A stretch of 37,882 nt of DNA from Patescibacteria group bacterium (GCA_029982795.1 JARRBY010000005.1:1-37882), one strand, 5' to 3'; shown: positions 7,587 through 15,277, numbered from the stretch's first letter. Translations and numbers: made by a program. Notes: generated by a model not told the origin, from the sequence alone.

Positions 7587-8397
7587 GAAAGTAAAAAATT
7601 AAAGTAAAAATAGCCACAAAAATAAAAAATAAACTGATTATTTGTGGCCATCGTAGATTAAGAAAGATTAAAGTATCATCAAGACGAATAAATTCTAAAA
7701 AGAAACGTAATATAGAATATAATATCATATAAGTGACAGTCACTACAACATAACCACGCTTGAGAGTTAAATCACTTTTTTTATTTTTATGAATTTTTTT
7801 AATCATTATAATTAATCCAATAAAAATTAAAAATGATCCAATGCTTTCGTATAAAAAAGTTGGTTGAAAATAGGTGTAATTTAAATAGCCAAGAGGACGA
7901 TTAATAATTTCAATTGGAATTCCCCAGGGAAGATTTGTCGGAAGCCCAAACAGTTCTTGATTAAAATAATTACCAAAACGTCCGATTGCTTGTCCTAAAG
8001 CTAATCCTGGTACAAGTAAGGCGGTAATTTTAAAAAATGATAGATTGGCTTTTTTTGCAAAAAAATAAACGACAATTAGTCCGGCAATAATTGCACCATG
8101 AATAGCCAAGCCTCCTTGCCAAATTTTTAAAATTTGTAGAGGGTTATCAAGATAATAGGGGAAAAATAATAACACGTCATATAAACGAGCACCAATTAAA
8201 CCAAAAATAATTAAATAAAAACTTAAATCAATAATTTTTTCTGAATTTAAATGAAAATATTTTTTTCCTAAGTGAATGGTAATTAGAAGGGCAGCAAGAA
8301 TTCCTAGACTAATAAAAAGGCCATACCAGTGTAGAGCAAAAGGGCCAAAATTTATAATTATTGGTTGTGGAAAAAAATTGTGAAGAAAATTAATCAT
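7564..8397 (-). CDS. lgt: Prolipoprotein diacylglyceryl transferase
   Basis: Inner-membrane enzyme that moves diacylglycerol from phosphatidylglycerol to the lipobox cysteine, the first step of lipoprotein maturation. 277 aa, seven hydrophobic segments. It shows the family landmarks: FGPFALHWYGL near the start, H100-G-A and GRFGNYFNQELFG (139-151) with the essential Arg140 and Asn143 positions. Its products in this window would include the solute-binding protein (19889-21268) and the LRR lipoprotein (35535-36050); lspA is at 29833-30312. The promoter just upstream puts the expected transcription start on the ATG itself. Confidence 0.95.
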   Translation of the reverse strand: MINFLHNFFPQPIIINFGPFALHWYGLFISLGILAALLITIHLGKKYFHLNSEKIIDLSFYLIIFGLIGARLYDVLLFFPYYLDNPLQILKIWQGGLAIHGAIIAGLIVVYFFAKKANLSFFKITALLVPGLALGQAIGRFGNYFNQELFGLPTNLPWGIPIEIINRPLGYLNYTYFQPTFLYESIGSFLIFIGLIIMIKKIHKNKKSDLTLKRGYVVVTVTYMILYSILRFFLEFIRLDDTLIFLNLRWPQIISLFFIFVAIFTLIFYFHVSKKNQ

Positions 8398-8403
8398 ATT
8401 TAA

Positions 8404-8432
8404 ATTTTAGCAATTAACGATAATTAAAGCAA
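8404..8432 (-). promoter_or_regulatory. Promoter of lgt, apparently leaderless
   Basis: On the minus strand: TTGCTT (8432-8427), 17-bp spacer ending in TGC, TAAAAT (8409-8404). Six to eight bases after the -10 lies 8398-8396, which is the lgt ATG (8397). The mRNA would therefore lack a leader. Seen as motif match and spacing; the start site is inferred. Confidence 0.55.
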
Positions 8433-8436
8433 AAGA

Positions 8437-8460
8437 AAAAACACTTTTTTTAGTGTTTTT
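8437..8460 (-). terminator. Terminator after tRNA-Leu (TAG)
   Basis: AAAAACACT (8437-8445) and AGTGTTTTT (8452-8460) are perfect inverted arms around six T. On the minus strand it follows tRNA-Leu by a few bases and runs into a T-rich tail, separating that tRNA from lgt. Confidence 0.85.
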
Positions 8461-8463
8461 TTG

Positions 8464-8545
8464 TGCGGACGGAGAGACTCGAACTCTCAAGGGTTGCCCC
8501 GCTTGGTCCTAAGCCAAGTGCGTCTACCAGTTTCGCCACGTCCGC
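8464..8545 (-). tRNA. tRNA-Leu (anticodon TAG)
   Basis: Minus strand: acceptor GCGGACG/CGTCCGC, anticodon stem CTTGG/CCAAG around loop CTTAGGA (anticodon TAG), a long variable arm typical of class II tRNA-Leu, T-arm with TTCGAGT, discriminator A. 82 nt, no encoded CCA. A terminator directly follows. Confidence 0.97.
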
Positions 8546-8588
8546 TTGTTTTATATATTAAATTATATTTTTAAGAAAGTAAAGTTTG

Positions 8589-8597
8589 TGTTATAAT
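8589..8597 (+). promoter_or_regulatory. Extended -10 promoter of ppsA
   Basis: TGT-TATAAT (8589-8597) with no clear -35. The expected start near 8604 gives a 24-nt leader without an SD. Confidence 0.55.
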
Positions 8598-8627
8598 TTA
8601 AAAATAATAAAATAATTAATTTTATCT

Positions 8628-11039
8628 ATGGGAAAATATAAATTCATTAAATTTTTTGAGGAGATAACTATTAAAGATGTTCCTTATGTGGGTGGGAAAA
8701 ATGCTTCTTTGGGAGAAATGTATCGATCTTTATCTAGTCAAGGTTTGAGAGTACCTAATGGTTTCGCTACTACTTCAGAAGCGTATCGTTATTTTTTAGA
8801 TTCTGCCAACTTAAAGCCAAAAATTAGAAAAATTTTAAAAGATCTTGATACCCATAATGTTAAAGATTTAATGAAACGTGGCAAGGAGGTAAGAGAATTA
8901 ATTTTAAACGCACCTTTTCCAGAGGATTTTAGTTCGGAAATTAAACAAGCTTATAAAGAATTATCAACTTTTTATAAAACTAAGAGATTGGATGTGGCGG
9001 TTCGCTCAAGTGCTACTGCTGAAGATTTGCCCGATGCTTCTTTTGCGGGGCAACAAGAAACTTTTTTAAATGTCTATGGAGAAAATAATTTATTACAAGC
9101 GGTAAAGGGTTGCATTGCTTCCCTTTTCACCAATCGAGCGATTTCTTATCGAGTTGATAAAAAGTTTAATCATTTTTCTATTGCCTTATCAGTTGGTGTT
9201 CAAAAAATGGTTAGAGCTGACTTGGGTTCATCGGGGGTAATGTTTACAATTGATACAGAATCAGGTTTTAAAGATGTCGTACTTATTAATTCTATTTACG
9301 GATTAGGAGAAAACATTGTTCAAGGAAAAGTAAATCCTGATGAATTCTATTATTTTAAGCCAACAGGAACGATTATATCTAAGAATATAGGACAGAAGGC
9401 TATTAAAATGATTTATGATACTAAGGGTAAAAAGCCGGTAAAAAATATAGCAGTTAGTGAAACGGATAAGAGTAAATATTCTATTTCCGATAAGGAGGCT
9501 ATTCAGTTGGCACAATGGGGGGTAATTATAGAAAAACATTATAAACGACCAATGGATATTGAGTGGGCACTTGATGGTAAGGATAAAAAACTCTATATTA
9601 CTCAAGCTCGTCCGGAAACCGTGCAGAGTCAAATTAACCCTAATGTCATAGAACGATATAGTTTAAAAGAGAAATCTAAAATTATTTGTTCTGGCCAAAG
9701 TGTCGGTAATAAAATTGGTGTTGGAGTAACTAATAGAATAATGGAAGTAAAAGATATTAATAAGTTTAAACCCGGCCAAGTTTTAATTACTGATATGACT
9801 GATCCTGATTGGGAACCTATTATGAAAATCGCTTCTGCCATTGTTACCGATAAAGGCGGGAGGACTTGTCATGCCGCTATAGTGTCGCGTGAACTTGGTA
9901 TTCCTTGCGTGGTTGGTACTAAAAATGCTTCTAAAAAGATTAAAAGTAACAAAAAAATAACTGTTGATTGTTCTCAGGGTGAAGTCGGTTATGTATATGA
10001 TAAAGAGTTGCCATTTGTGATAAATAAAACAGATATTTTAAATTTAAAAAGGCCAAAAACTAAGATAATGTTAAATATTGCTGAACCGGATAAAGCATTT
10101 TTAAATTCCTTTATTCCTAATGATGGTGTTGGTTTAGCTCGTTTGGAGTTTATTATTAATAATTATATAAAAATTCACCCGCTTGCTTTGGTTAATTATA
10201 ATAAATTAACAAATAAGAAGGCGAAGCAAAAAATAGATTATCTTACTCAAGGCTATACTAATAAAAAACAATATTTTGTTGACCGTTTAGCCCAAGGCAT
10301 GGGAATTATTGCTGCCGCTTTTTATCCTAAAGAAGTTATTTTTCGTTTAAGTGATTTTAAAAGTAATGAGTATGCCAATTTAATTGGGGGTGCTGAATTT
10401 GAGCCAATAGAGGCTAATCCTATGATTGGTTATCGGGGAGCGAGTCGTTATTATTCAAAACAATTTTTACCAGCTTTTAAAATGGAGTGTCAGGCAATAA
10501 AAATAGTGAGAGAGAAGATGAAGTTGGACAATTTAAAATTAATGGTTCCTTTTTGCCGTACCATAGAAGAGGGTGAGATGGTTTTGCAAATTATGGCTGA
10601 AAATGGACTTAAGCGGGGGGACAAAGGTTTAGAGATATATGTTATGGCTGAAATTCCGGCTAATATCATTTTAGCAGAACAGTTTTGTAAAATTTTTGAT
10701 GGTTTCTCCATTGGCTCTAATGATTTAACGCAGTTGGCTTTAGGGATAGATCGGGATTCGGGAGGATCTTTAGAGATTTTAGGATTATCTGATGAAAGAA
10801 ATGAAGCTGTTAAAGAATTAATCAAAAAAATTATTGTTATAGCTAAAAAAAATAAGAAAAAGGTAGGTATTTGTGGGCAGGGACCTAGTGATTTTCCTGA
10901 AATAGCATCATTTTTAGTTGAGAATGGGATAAATAGTATGTCTTTAACTCCTGATAGTGCAGTTGAAACAACAATAGCAGTTTATAATACTGAGAAAAAG
11001 ATGAAAAAAATAAAGAGTTTATTAAGTTATTTTTTCTAA
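8628..11039 (+). CDS. ppsA: Phosphoenolpyruvate synthase
   Basis: Cytoplasmic enzyme converting pyruvate, ATP and water to PEP, AMP and phosphate. 803 aa in the usual order. The N-terminal ATP-grasp domain includes VGGKNASLGEM (about 22-32), VAVRSSATAEDLPDASFAGQQ (about 124-144) and DIEWALDG..LYITQARPET. The central swivel domain GRTCHAAIVSRELGIPCVVG carries the phosphorylated His415. The C-terminal TIM barrel has GSNDLTQLALGIDRD and the active-site Cys749 in GICGQGPSD. All key residues are present. It links pyruvate to gluconeogenesis or works in the lower part of glycolysis, a common layout in reduced CPR metabolism. It stands alone, flanked by tRNA-Leu and convergent with the 3D-domain gene with no gap. 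Confidence 0.96.
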   Translation: MGKYKFIKFFEEITIKDVPYVGGKNASLGEMYRSLSSQGLRVPNGFATTSEAYRYFLDSANLKPKIRKILKDLDTHNVKDLMKRGKEVRELILNAPFPEDFSSEIKQAYKELSTFYKTKRLDVAVRSSATAEDLPDASFAGQQETFLNVYGENNLLQAVKGCIASLFTNRAISYRVDKKFNHFSIALSVGVQKMVRADLGSSGVMFTIDTESGFKDVVLINSIYGLGENIVQGKVNPDEFYYFKPTGTIISKNIGQKAIKMIYDTKGKKPVKNIAVSETDKSKYSISDKEAIQLAQWGVIIEKHYKRPMDIEWALDGKDKKLYITQARPETVQSQINPNVIERYSLKEKSKIICSGQSVGNKIGVGVTNRIMEVKDINKFKPGQVLITDMTDPDWEPIMKIASAIVTDKGGRTCHAAIVSRELGIPCVVGTKNASKKIKSNKKITVDCSQGEVGYVYDKELPFVINKTDILNLKRPKTKIMLNIAEPDKAFLNSFIPNDGVGLARLEFIINNYIKIHPLALVNYNKLTNKKAKQKIDYLTQGYTNKKQYFVDRLAQGMGIIAAAFYPKEVIFRLSDFKSNEYANLIGGAEFEPIEANPMIGYRGASRYYSKQFLPAFKMECQAIKIVREKMKLDNLKLMVPFCRTIEEGEMVLQIMAENGLKRGDKGLEIYVMAEIPANIILAEQFCKIFDGFSIGSNDLTQLALGIDRDSGGSLEILGLSDERNEAVKELIKKIIVIAKKNKKKVGICGQGPSDFPEIASFLVENGINSMSLTPDSAVETTIAVYNTEKKMKKIKSLLSYFF

Positions 11040-11663
11040 TTATTCAATAACTTCTATTTTTGCTATTTTGACGCCAAATTTTTTTGCAGCTTGATAGTCT
11101 TTCATCCAAATATCAACTCGATCAGAATAACGTTGATTCATGCGGTCTCGAACTATAAATACACGATCGCCAAATAGTTCAGGAATTCTAACTTTAGTGC
11201 CAAAACGAAGGAAGTTAGCGGCGATAGTATCCTCTATTTCATGTTCGCAGACATTGAAACCATTGGCGGTTATACAAGGAGTACTATCAGTTTGGCGAGG
11301 GTCAGAATTATAGGCGGTCATAGTATGAAAGCTGGTACTTATTACCTTGATTTCTTTTTCAGCATGAGTGGGTAAAAAGTTCCGTTCTATTGATTCGTCC
11401 ATTGTTTCACTTTTGATTAATAATTCATTACTTATTAAGGAATTATCAATAATTGTGTTATTTGCTGATAAATCATTGCTTTGTGCCACTGCTTGATTGG
11501 CCAGAGTTGGTGTAAAAAATAGGACGAATTGAAAAATACAGGCAATAATAATAAAAAGTAATAAGCTTTGCTTGCTACTGAGAGGAATAATTTCTTCTCG
11601 CAACAATTTCATTTGTTTCATATAGATTAATTTTCTTAAATAAAAAATCCCTAGCATAATCAT
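11040..11663 (-). CDS. Membrane-anchored 3D-domain cell-wall protein
   Basis: The C-terminal 100 residues match the 3D (Asp-Asp-Asp) domain of MltA/YuiC-type lytic transglycosylases: STSFHTMTAYNSDPRQTDS, then TANG, the AAN..RFGTKVRIP strand, FIVRDRMN and DRVDIWM. The three acids are the Asp residues of TDS, RDR and VDIW. A hydrophobic anchor precedes it, so it would face the wall and cleave or bind peptidoglycan. The reading frame extends to a TTG at 11672; ATGs lie at 11663 and 11657, and an ATG at 11621 gives a typical basic-then-hydrophobic N-terminus. The first ATG is given here, but 11621 is plausible because a promoter-proximal hairpin (11642-11684) encloses the earlier starts. Confidence 0.82.
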   Translation of the reverse strand: MIMLGIFYLRKLIYMKQMKLLREEIIPLSSKQSLLLFIIIACIFQFVLFFTPTLANQAVAQSNDLSANNTIIDNSLISNELLIKSETMDESIERNFLPTHAEKEIKVISTSFHTMTAYNSDPRQTDSTPCITANGFNVCEHEIEDTIAANFLRFGTKVRIPELFGDRVFIVRDRMNQRYSDRVDIWMKDYQAAKKFGVKIAKIEVIE

Positions 11664-11684
11664 AATTATCAAGCTTGGGATTTT
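11642..11684 (-). promoter_or_regulatory. Leader hairpin with U-tract before the 3D-domain gene
   Basis: On the minus strand AAAATCCC (11684-11677) pairs with GGGATTTT (11651-11644), a perfect 8-bp stem with a 25-nt loop, followed by TT and an AT-rich tail. It starts about 5 nt after the expected transcription start and holds the candidate start codons TTG 11672, ATG 11663 and ATG 11657 in its loop. It could terminate early transcripts or mask the start. Confidence 0.5.
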
Positions 11685-11695
11685 CTTAACCGTTT

Positions 11696-11723
11696 ATTAT
11701 AGCATTTTATTGAAAAAAGTCAA
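11696..11723 (-). promoter_or_regulatory. Promoter of the 3D-domain gene
   Basis: Minus strand: TTGACT (11723-11718), 16-bp spacer ending in TGC, TATAAT (11701-11696). It combines a good -35 with an extended -10. Expected start about 11689. Confidence 0.75.
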
Positions 11724-11746
11724 TAGTACTTAAGATTTTGTTAATA

Positions 11747-11775
11747 TTGACAAATCTATTCAATTATGATATATT
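11747..11775 (+). promoter_or_regulatory. Promoter of the secreted coiled-coil protein
   Basis: TTGACA (11747-11752), 17-bp spacer, TATATT (11770-11775). Expected start about 11782, leader about 37 nt, no convincing SD. It is divergent from the promoter at 11696-11723. Confidence 0.7.
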
Positions 11776-11818
11776 ATAGCTATAAAAAATCGATCTTTAA
11801 CATTTAAAATATATAGAG

Positions 11819-12574
11819 ATGAAACAATTGATTGTATTTTTGTTGCTAGTTTTCATCGCTAGCCATTCAATGGCACAATCTGCCTATGAAAAAGAGAAGA
11901 TGAATTTAATTGAGTCTGAAATTTCTCGTTTGGAAAAGAAACAGGCTAAATTAAAGAAAGAGTTGGACCGGGAAAAGAATGATCAAATTTTAAAATTGAG
12001 AGAAGACTTGGCGAGGTATAAAAATTTGTCATCCTATACTGAAGAAGTGGACAGAATTCAAGCAAAAATTGATTCTATTGAAAATATAGAATCTAATTTT
12101 GAACTTGATTTACTTGGTTTTAATCTTGAATATTATCAAAATGAGAGGTTGAAGCTAATTACATCCTGGATAGAGCAAGATGTTCCGAAGGAATTATCAA
12201 TCTATCATAAAAACAGACGATCTCGTGCTAATGTTATTCGTCGTGAGGAATTAGTGCTATCAAAAATTGAAGCCAATATTAGTCAATCTATTGAAGGGGG
12301 AGTTGCCGAAAGTGGTTATAAGGTGATATTTGATAATAAATATAGCCTTAACGTAACTTTTATATTAAAATCTTTAGACGGCAGTCAAAGATTTGCCGTT
12401 TCACTTGCTCCCAGAACAAAAGAACGGCACTACATTTTACCAGGTAGATACCAGGTTGAATGTATTATTTCAGGCAGAAGATTTAAAGATGTTAGTTATC
12501 TAAATATTGATGGACAACAACATTTTTATGAAACAGAACCATGTTTTGGTTTTGTTTTAAAAGAAATTTATTAG
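11819..12574 (+). CDS. Secreted coiled-coil protein of unknown function
   Basis: 251 aa. A clear signal peptide (1-20, ending SMAQ before S21) is followed by a charged heptad-like region (about 22-110) rich in Lys, Glu and Leu, then a C-terminal beta-rich part (about 165-251) with PGRYQVECIISGRRF resembling an immunoglobulin-like or PEGA-like sandwich. I do not recognise the family. The protein would sit outside the membrane, next to a divergent wall-acting 3D protein and upstream of the convergent pilin array. By eye its coding sequence is less AT-biased than its neighbours, and the signal-peptide style resembles Bacteroidota exports, which hints at transfer; this is weak evidence. Confidence 0.75.
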   Translation: MKQLIVFLLLVFIASHSMAQSAYEKEKMNLIESEISRLEKKQAKLKKELDREKNDQILKLREDLARYKNLSSYTEEVDRIQAKIDSIENIESNFELDLLGFNLEYYQNERLKLITSWIEQDVPKELSIYHKNRRSRANVIRREELVLSKIEANISQSIEGGVAESGYKVIFDNKYSLNVTFILKSLDGSQRFAVSLAPRTKERHYILPGRYQVECIISGRRFKDVSYLNIDGQQHFYETEPCFGFVLKEIY

Positions 12575-12592
12575 AAATTTCTTAGACTAAAT

Positions 12593-12626
12593 AAAAGAGA
12601 GTCATCAAGGACCCTCTTTTTTTCTT
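12593..12626. terminator. Bidirectional terminator between coiled-coil gene and pilin array
   Basis: AAAAGAG-A-GTC (12593-12603) pairs with GAC-C-CTCTTTT (12610-12620) with one A.C mismatch and a 6-nt loop. T-runs follow on both strands. A second perfect inverted repeat (AAGAAATTT 12561-12569 with AAATTTCTT 12575-12583) overlaps the stop codon of the coiled-coil gene. Confidence 0.8.
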
Positions 12627-12643
12627 TTTAATTTATTAAATAA

Positions 12644-13057
12644 TTAGCCACTAGTTGTTATTCCTCCTGCCGGAGATGAGCCAAAGGGTAAATTAGCGAA
12701 TACGAAGTAGGTAATGGTGTAGGCAGCTAAAACAATAACTAAACCAATTATGGCACTTGTTATAGTGCCTTGTGCTTTTTTTATCGTCTCTTCGTTACCA
12801 CCTGCTGTCATCCATCTAAAACCAGATACTATGGTTAAACTTAAAAAAATTATTGCCAGAAAACCCAAGATAACTTGAATGCCACGAGCAGCAATTTGTC
12901 CAATTTCAACTTTTCCTAAATTAGCTGCCAAACCAGTTTCTGTAGTCATTTTTTCTAATTCTTGGGGGTTATTTATTAATTGTCCTGAAGCTTGACTGAC
13001 AGCGATAATAGGAAAAATGAGAAGAGAAAAAAGAGCGAGCAAGAAGGATTTCTTCAT
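12644..13057 (-). CDS. T4SS-pilin-like protein 6 of the array (last gene)
   Basis: 137 aa in the VirB2/TrbC-like pilin family common in CPR and mycoplasmas (Mbov_0395 type). It has a cleavable-looking signal (1-24, VSQASG), a mature N-terminal stretch, TM1, the family signature GFRWMTAGGNEETIKKAQG, then TM2. It alone in the array has a polar tail of about 17 residues rich in Gly, Ser and Thr (PFGSSPAGGITTSG), which could be surface-exposed or trimmed. It starts 4 nt after the previous paralogue, has no SD, and is followed by the shared terminator at 12593-12626. Confidence 0.85.
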   Translation of the reverse strand: MKKSFLLALFSLLIFPIIAVSQASGQLINNPQELEKMTTETGLAANLGKVEIGQIAARGIQVILGFLAIIFLSLTIVSGFRWMTAGGNEETIKKAQGTITSAIIGLVIVLAAYTITYFVFANLPFGSSPAGGITTSG

Positions 13058-13061
13058 AGTT

Positions 13062-13511
13062 TTATAAAATTAAATTAACAAATATAAAGTTCCAAATAGT
13101 CCAAGCTGAGAGGGTGAGAATTAAACCAATTACAGCGGAAGTTAAAGATCCAGTTGCTTTTTTTACCGTTTCTGGATTACCACCTGATGTCATCCATCTA
13201 AAACCAGCAATAACTGTTAAAAAAATAAAGATAAGACCGGTAAGACTAAGTAAAGCATTAATAACAAGGCCAACTATTCTTGGAATAGAGGTAGTATTTT
13301 CATCAGTTGAATAGCCACTTTTTTTAGCAATATTTTCCATGCGATTAAGAAGATGATTGCTATTACTTGATTGTATTTCTCCACTTTCTTCAAAATTTAA
13401 ATCTTGAAATTCTACATTTTGTTCTACTTGAGCATAGCTGGCGTTGGTTAAAGGTAAAATTAAAAAAGCACTGAAAACAATAAGAAGATAGAATTTAAAT
13501 TTATTTTTCAT
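13062..13511 (-). CDS. T4SS-pilin-like protein 5 of the array
   Basis: 149 aa, the longest array member because of an extended polar segment (about 28-75, acidic, with SNSNHLLNRMENIAKK) between the signal peptide (1-27) and TM1. The signature reads GFRWMTSGGNPETVKKATG and is followed by TM2 ending NLIL, with no tail. It starts 4 nt after the stop of the upstream paralogue and lies 4 nt before the next, so it must be translated from a common mRNA. There is no SD. Confidence 0.85.
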   Translation of the reverse strand: MKNKFKFYLLIVFSAFLILPLTNASYAQVEQNVEFQDLNFEESGEIQSSNSNHLLNRMENIAKKSGYSTDENTTSIPRIVGLVINALLSLTGLIFIFLTVIAGFRWMTSGGNPETVKKATGSLTSAVIGLILTLSAWTIWNFIFVNLIL

Positions 13512-13515
13512 ATTT

Positions 13516-13920
13516 TTAATTAGCTATTACACTAGCTAGTATTCTTGAAATCCAAGAACTAAGAGCGTAGGCAGTTAACACTATAACAAGACCAATACTT
13601 AAGGATAAAATTTTCTTTTGCGCTTCTTCAATCTTTTCTTTATTACCTTGGGCCGTCATCCAATTATTACCCGCTAAAAACATTAATACTAAGAAAATTG
13701 TACCTAAGGCTGTCATCACCATTCTAATAATTGAGCTTATTATATCATCTAAACTGTTGGTAGTATTAATATCAGTTTGGTCAACAATTTTATTTATATT
13801 TTCATCGTATTCATTTCTTTTTTCAGTATTTAAAAAATCTGCTCTTGTGGGATTGGCAAAAACAAAGGTTATGATAAAAAATAATAGAATCAGCCCTTTT
13901 TTTGTAATTACCTTTGTCAT
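13516..13920 (-). CDS. T4SS-pilin-like protein 4 of the array
   Basis: 134 aa. The signal peptide ends near ANPTRA (residue 28). An acidic, Asn/Asp-rich segment follows, then TM1, the signature GNNWMTAQGNKEKIEEAQK and TM2. The motif position before Trp is Asn-Asn rather than the Gly-hydrophobic pair of its sisters, and the helix after the motif is more acidic. It starts 3 nt after protein 3 and has no SD. Confidence 0.85.
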   Translation of the reverse strand: MTKVITKKGLILLFFIITFVFANPTRADFLNTEKRNEYDENINKIVDQTDINTTNSLDDIISSIIRMVMTALGTIFLVLMFLAGNNWMTAQGNKEKIEEAQKKILSLSIGLVIVLTAYALSSWISRILASVIAN

Positions 13921-13923
13921 ATT

Positions 13924-14325
13924 TTAAATAAAGTAAGAAATAAGAAAATAAGAAATGGCGTAGGCGGCAATAGTAATAACTAGACCAATAATAGCATTAA
14001 TAAGGCCTTCTTGGGCTTTTTTTATCGTTTCTTCATTACCATTTGACGTCATCCATTTAACACCACTGAAAATAATTAAGCCAAAAAATATTACCCCAAC
14101 TAAACCTAAGATAGCGTAAATAATGGTGCCAATAATACTATCCACGGTTTCCGCGTTTTCACCGGTGGCAAATCCGGCTTCTTCACTGGTTATATTAAGT
14201 CCGCTATCATTGTTAAAATTAAAGCTTTGGGCGGCAACGATACTTAAAGGCGCTAGAGTTAAAACAAAAAAAATAAAAGAAAAAGTTAAAGCTATAAGTT
14301 CTTTTTTTCTAATAAATTTAGACAT
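13924..14325 (-). CDS. T4SS-pilin-like protein 3 of the array
   Basis: 133 aa. Signal peptide to about residue 33 (SIVAAQS), polar segment with ITSEEAGFATGENAE, TM1 (IIGTIIYAILGLVGVIFFGLII), signature GVKWMTSNGNEETIKKAQE, TM2 (AIIGLVITIAAYAISYFLI). It follows protein 2 with a 1-nt gap, the tightest junction in the array, implying stop-start coupling. No SD. Confidence 0.85.
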   Translation of the reverse strand: MSKFIRKKELIALTFSFIFFVLTLAPLSIVAAQSFNFNNDSGLNITSEEAGFATGENAETVDSIIGTIIYAILGLVGVIFFGLIIFSGVKWMTSNGNEETIKKAQEGLINAIIGLVITIAAYAISYFLISYFI

Positions 14326-14326
14326 A

Positions 14327-14731
14327 CTAATTTAGTATTTCGTTACCGATAAATGAGGTAATAGCATAGGCAGAAAAGACAATGATTAGGCCAATAATAC
14401 CATTCATTAACAAATTCTTAGCTTTAGCTACTTGGGTTTCATTTCCTTGAGCTGTCATCCATAAAATACCAGCATAAATCATCAGAACCAAAAATAAGAC
14501 ACCAACAAAAGATAGAACTGTACCAATTATTTGACCAGCTTTAGTTTGTAAAAAGTTATCGTAGTTTGCGTTTGCACCAGTTTGTGTCTTAAAAGCCTTT
14601 ACTGCGCCGGCAGTTTCATCCAAGCCTTCTAAAGGATTATATTCTTGAGCTTGTAAGCTATTAACGAAAAAAGCACCATTTAGAAGAAATATGCTTAGAA
14701 TAACTAGAAATATAGTTTTTTTTATTTTCAT
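14327..14731 (-). CDS. T4SS-pilin-like protein 2 of the array
   Basis: 134 aa. Signal peptide ending NSLQAQ (about residue 29), polar segment (30-65), TM1, signature GILWMTAQGNETQVAKAKN, TM2. It is separated from the first array gene by 144 bp that hold two overlapping hairpins, so its expression can be uncoupled from that gene. No SD precedes the ATG. Confidence 0.85.
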   Translation of the reverse strand: MKIKKTIFLVILSIFLLNGAFFVNSLQAQEYNPLEGLDETAGAVKAFKTQTGANANYDNFLQTKAGQIIGTVLSFVGVLFLVLMIYAGILWMTAQGNETQVAKAKNLLMNGIIGLIIVFSAYAITSFIGNEILN

Positions 14732-14743
14732 AAAAATAATTTA

Positions 14744-14805
14744 CACTGGTCTGGAAACAAAAAATTGCGTCCAAACCAGTGATTCCCAATTTTACTGAGA
14801 ATCAC
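14744..14805 (-). promoter_or_regulatory. Two overlapping hairpins between pilin genes 1 and 2
   Basis: CACTGGT-C-TGGA (14744-14755) pairs with TCCA-A-ACCAGTG (14770-14781). GTGATTC (14779-14785) pairs with GAATCAC (14799-14805). The stems share GTG (14779-14781), so they compete. On the minus strand they lie just after pilin gene 1, and an AT-rich tail follows the distal stem. They could protect the 3' end of the first gene's mRNA or act as a leaky terminator that lowers expression of the five genes behind it. Confidence 0.7.
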
Positions 14806-14875
14806 ATATTATTATTTATAATATATAAATAATTTTCAGTAGTAATCTTTTCTCGTTATATTAAAGAAATAAGCA

Positions 14876-15262
14876 TTAGACACCACTGGTAGCATTATAA
14901 ATAGCATTAATAACGAAGGTGGAAATTGCCCAAGCTGCTAAAATAATAACTAAACCAATAACTCCGGCTCCTAATATTTGCTGAGCTTTAGATACTTTTT
15001 CTTCGCTACCACCTGCTGTCATCCATTGAAAACCTCCCATTAAGATGATACCCACAGCAATTACTCCTAAAAAGCCAAGAACAACGTTGATGATGCTACC
15101 AACAATTTCTCTCGGATCACGGTTTGATAAAGCATTGTCTAAACCATTATTAACTTGATTTAAACCAAAATCAGCTTGTGCTGATACCTGTACAGCAAAT
15201 ACAGGGGTTAATAATAAAGCAACGATAGCAATAGACAATAAGTGTTTGTAAATTTTTTTCAT
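14876..15262 (-). CDS. T4SS-pilin-like protein 1 of the array, probable major subunit
   Basis: 128 aa. Signal peptide to about residue 30 (VQVSAQA), short mature N-terminus, TM1 (about 53-75), signature GFQWMTAGGSEEKVSKAQQ (77-95), TM2 (about 99-120) and a short tail. The architecture is that of VirB2/TraA pilins. It is the only pilin gene here with a real SD (AAAGGAGGTGA, 15277-15267, 7 nt spacing) and has its own extended -10 promoter, and the hairpins behind it would favour its mRNA. I infer it is the abundant subunit. No T4SS ATPase or channel gene is in the window. Confidence 0.88.
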   Translation of the reverse strand: MKKIYKHLLSIAIVALLLTPVFAVQVSAQADFGLNQVNNGLDNALSNRDPREIVGSIINVVLGFLGVIAVGIILMGGFQWMTAGGSEEKVSKAQQILGAGVIGLVIILAAWAISTFVINAIYNATSGV

Positions 15263-15266
15263 ATTT

Positions 15267-15277
15267 TCACCTCCTTT
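15267..15277 (-). promoter_or_regulatory. Near-perfect ribosome binding site of pilin gene 1
   Basis: Minus strand AAAGGAGGTGA, 7 nt from GGAGG to the ATG at 15262. It fixes the start and stands out because nearly all other genes here have no SD. The only other clear case is the gene at 27576-27899. Confidence 0.92.

Noticed and set aside
9303-10825. Antisense frames opposite ppsA (9303-9632, 9629-9841, 10490-10825)
   Set aside because: Shadows of a strongly conserved enzyme; no promoter or start signal and no recognisable domain.
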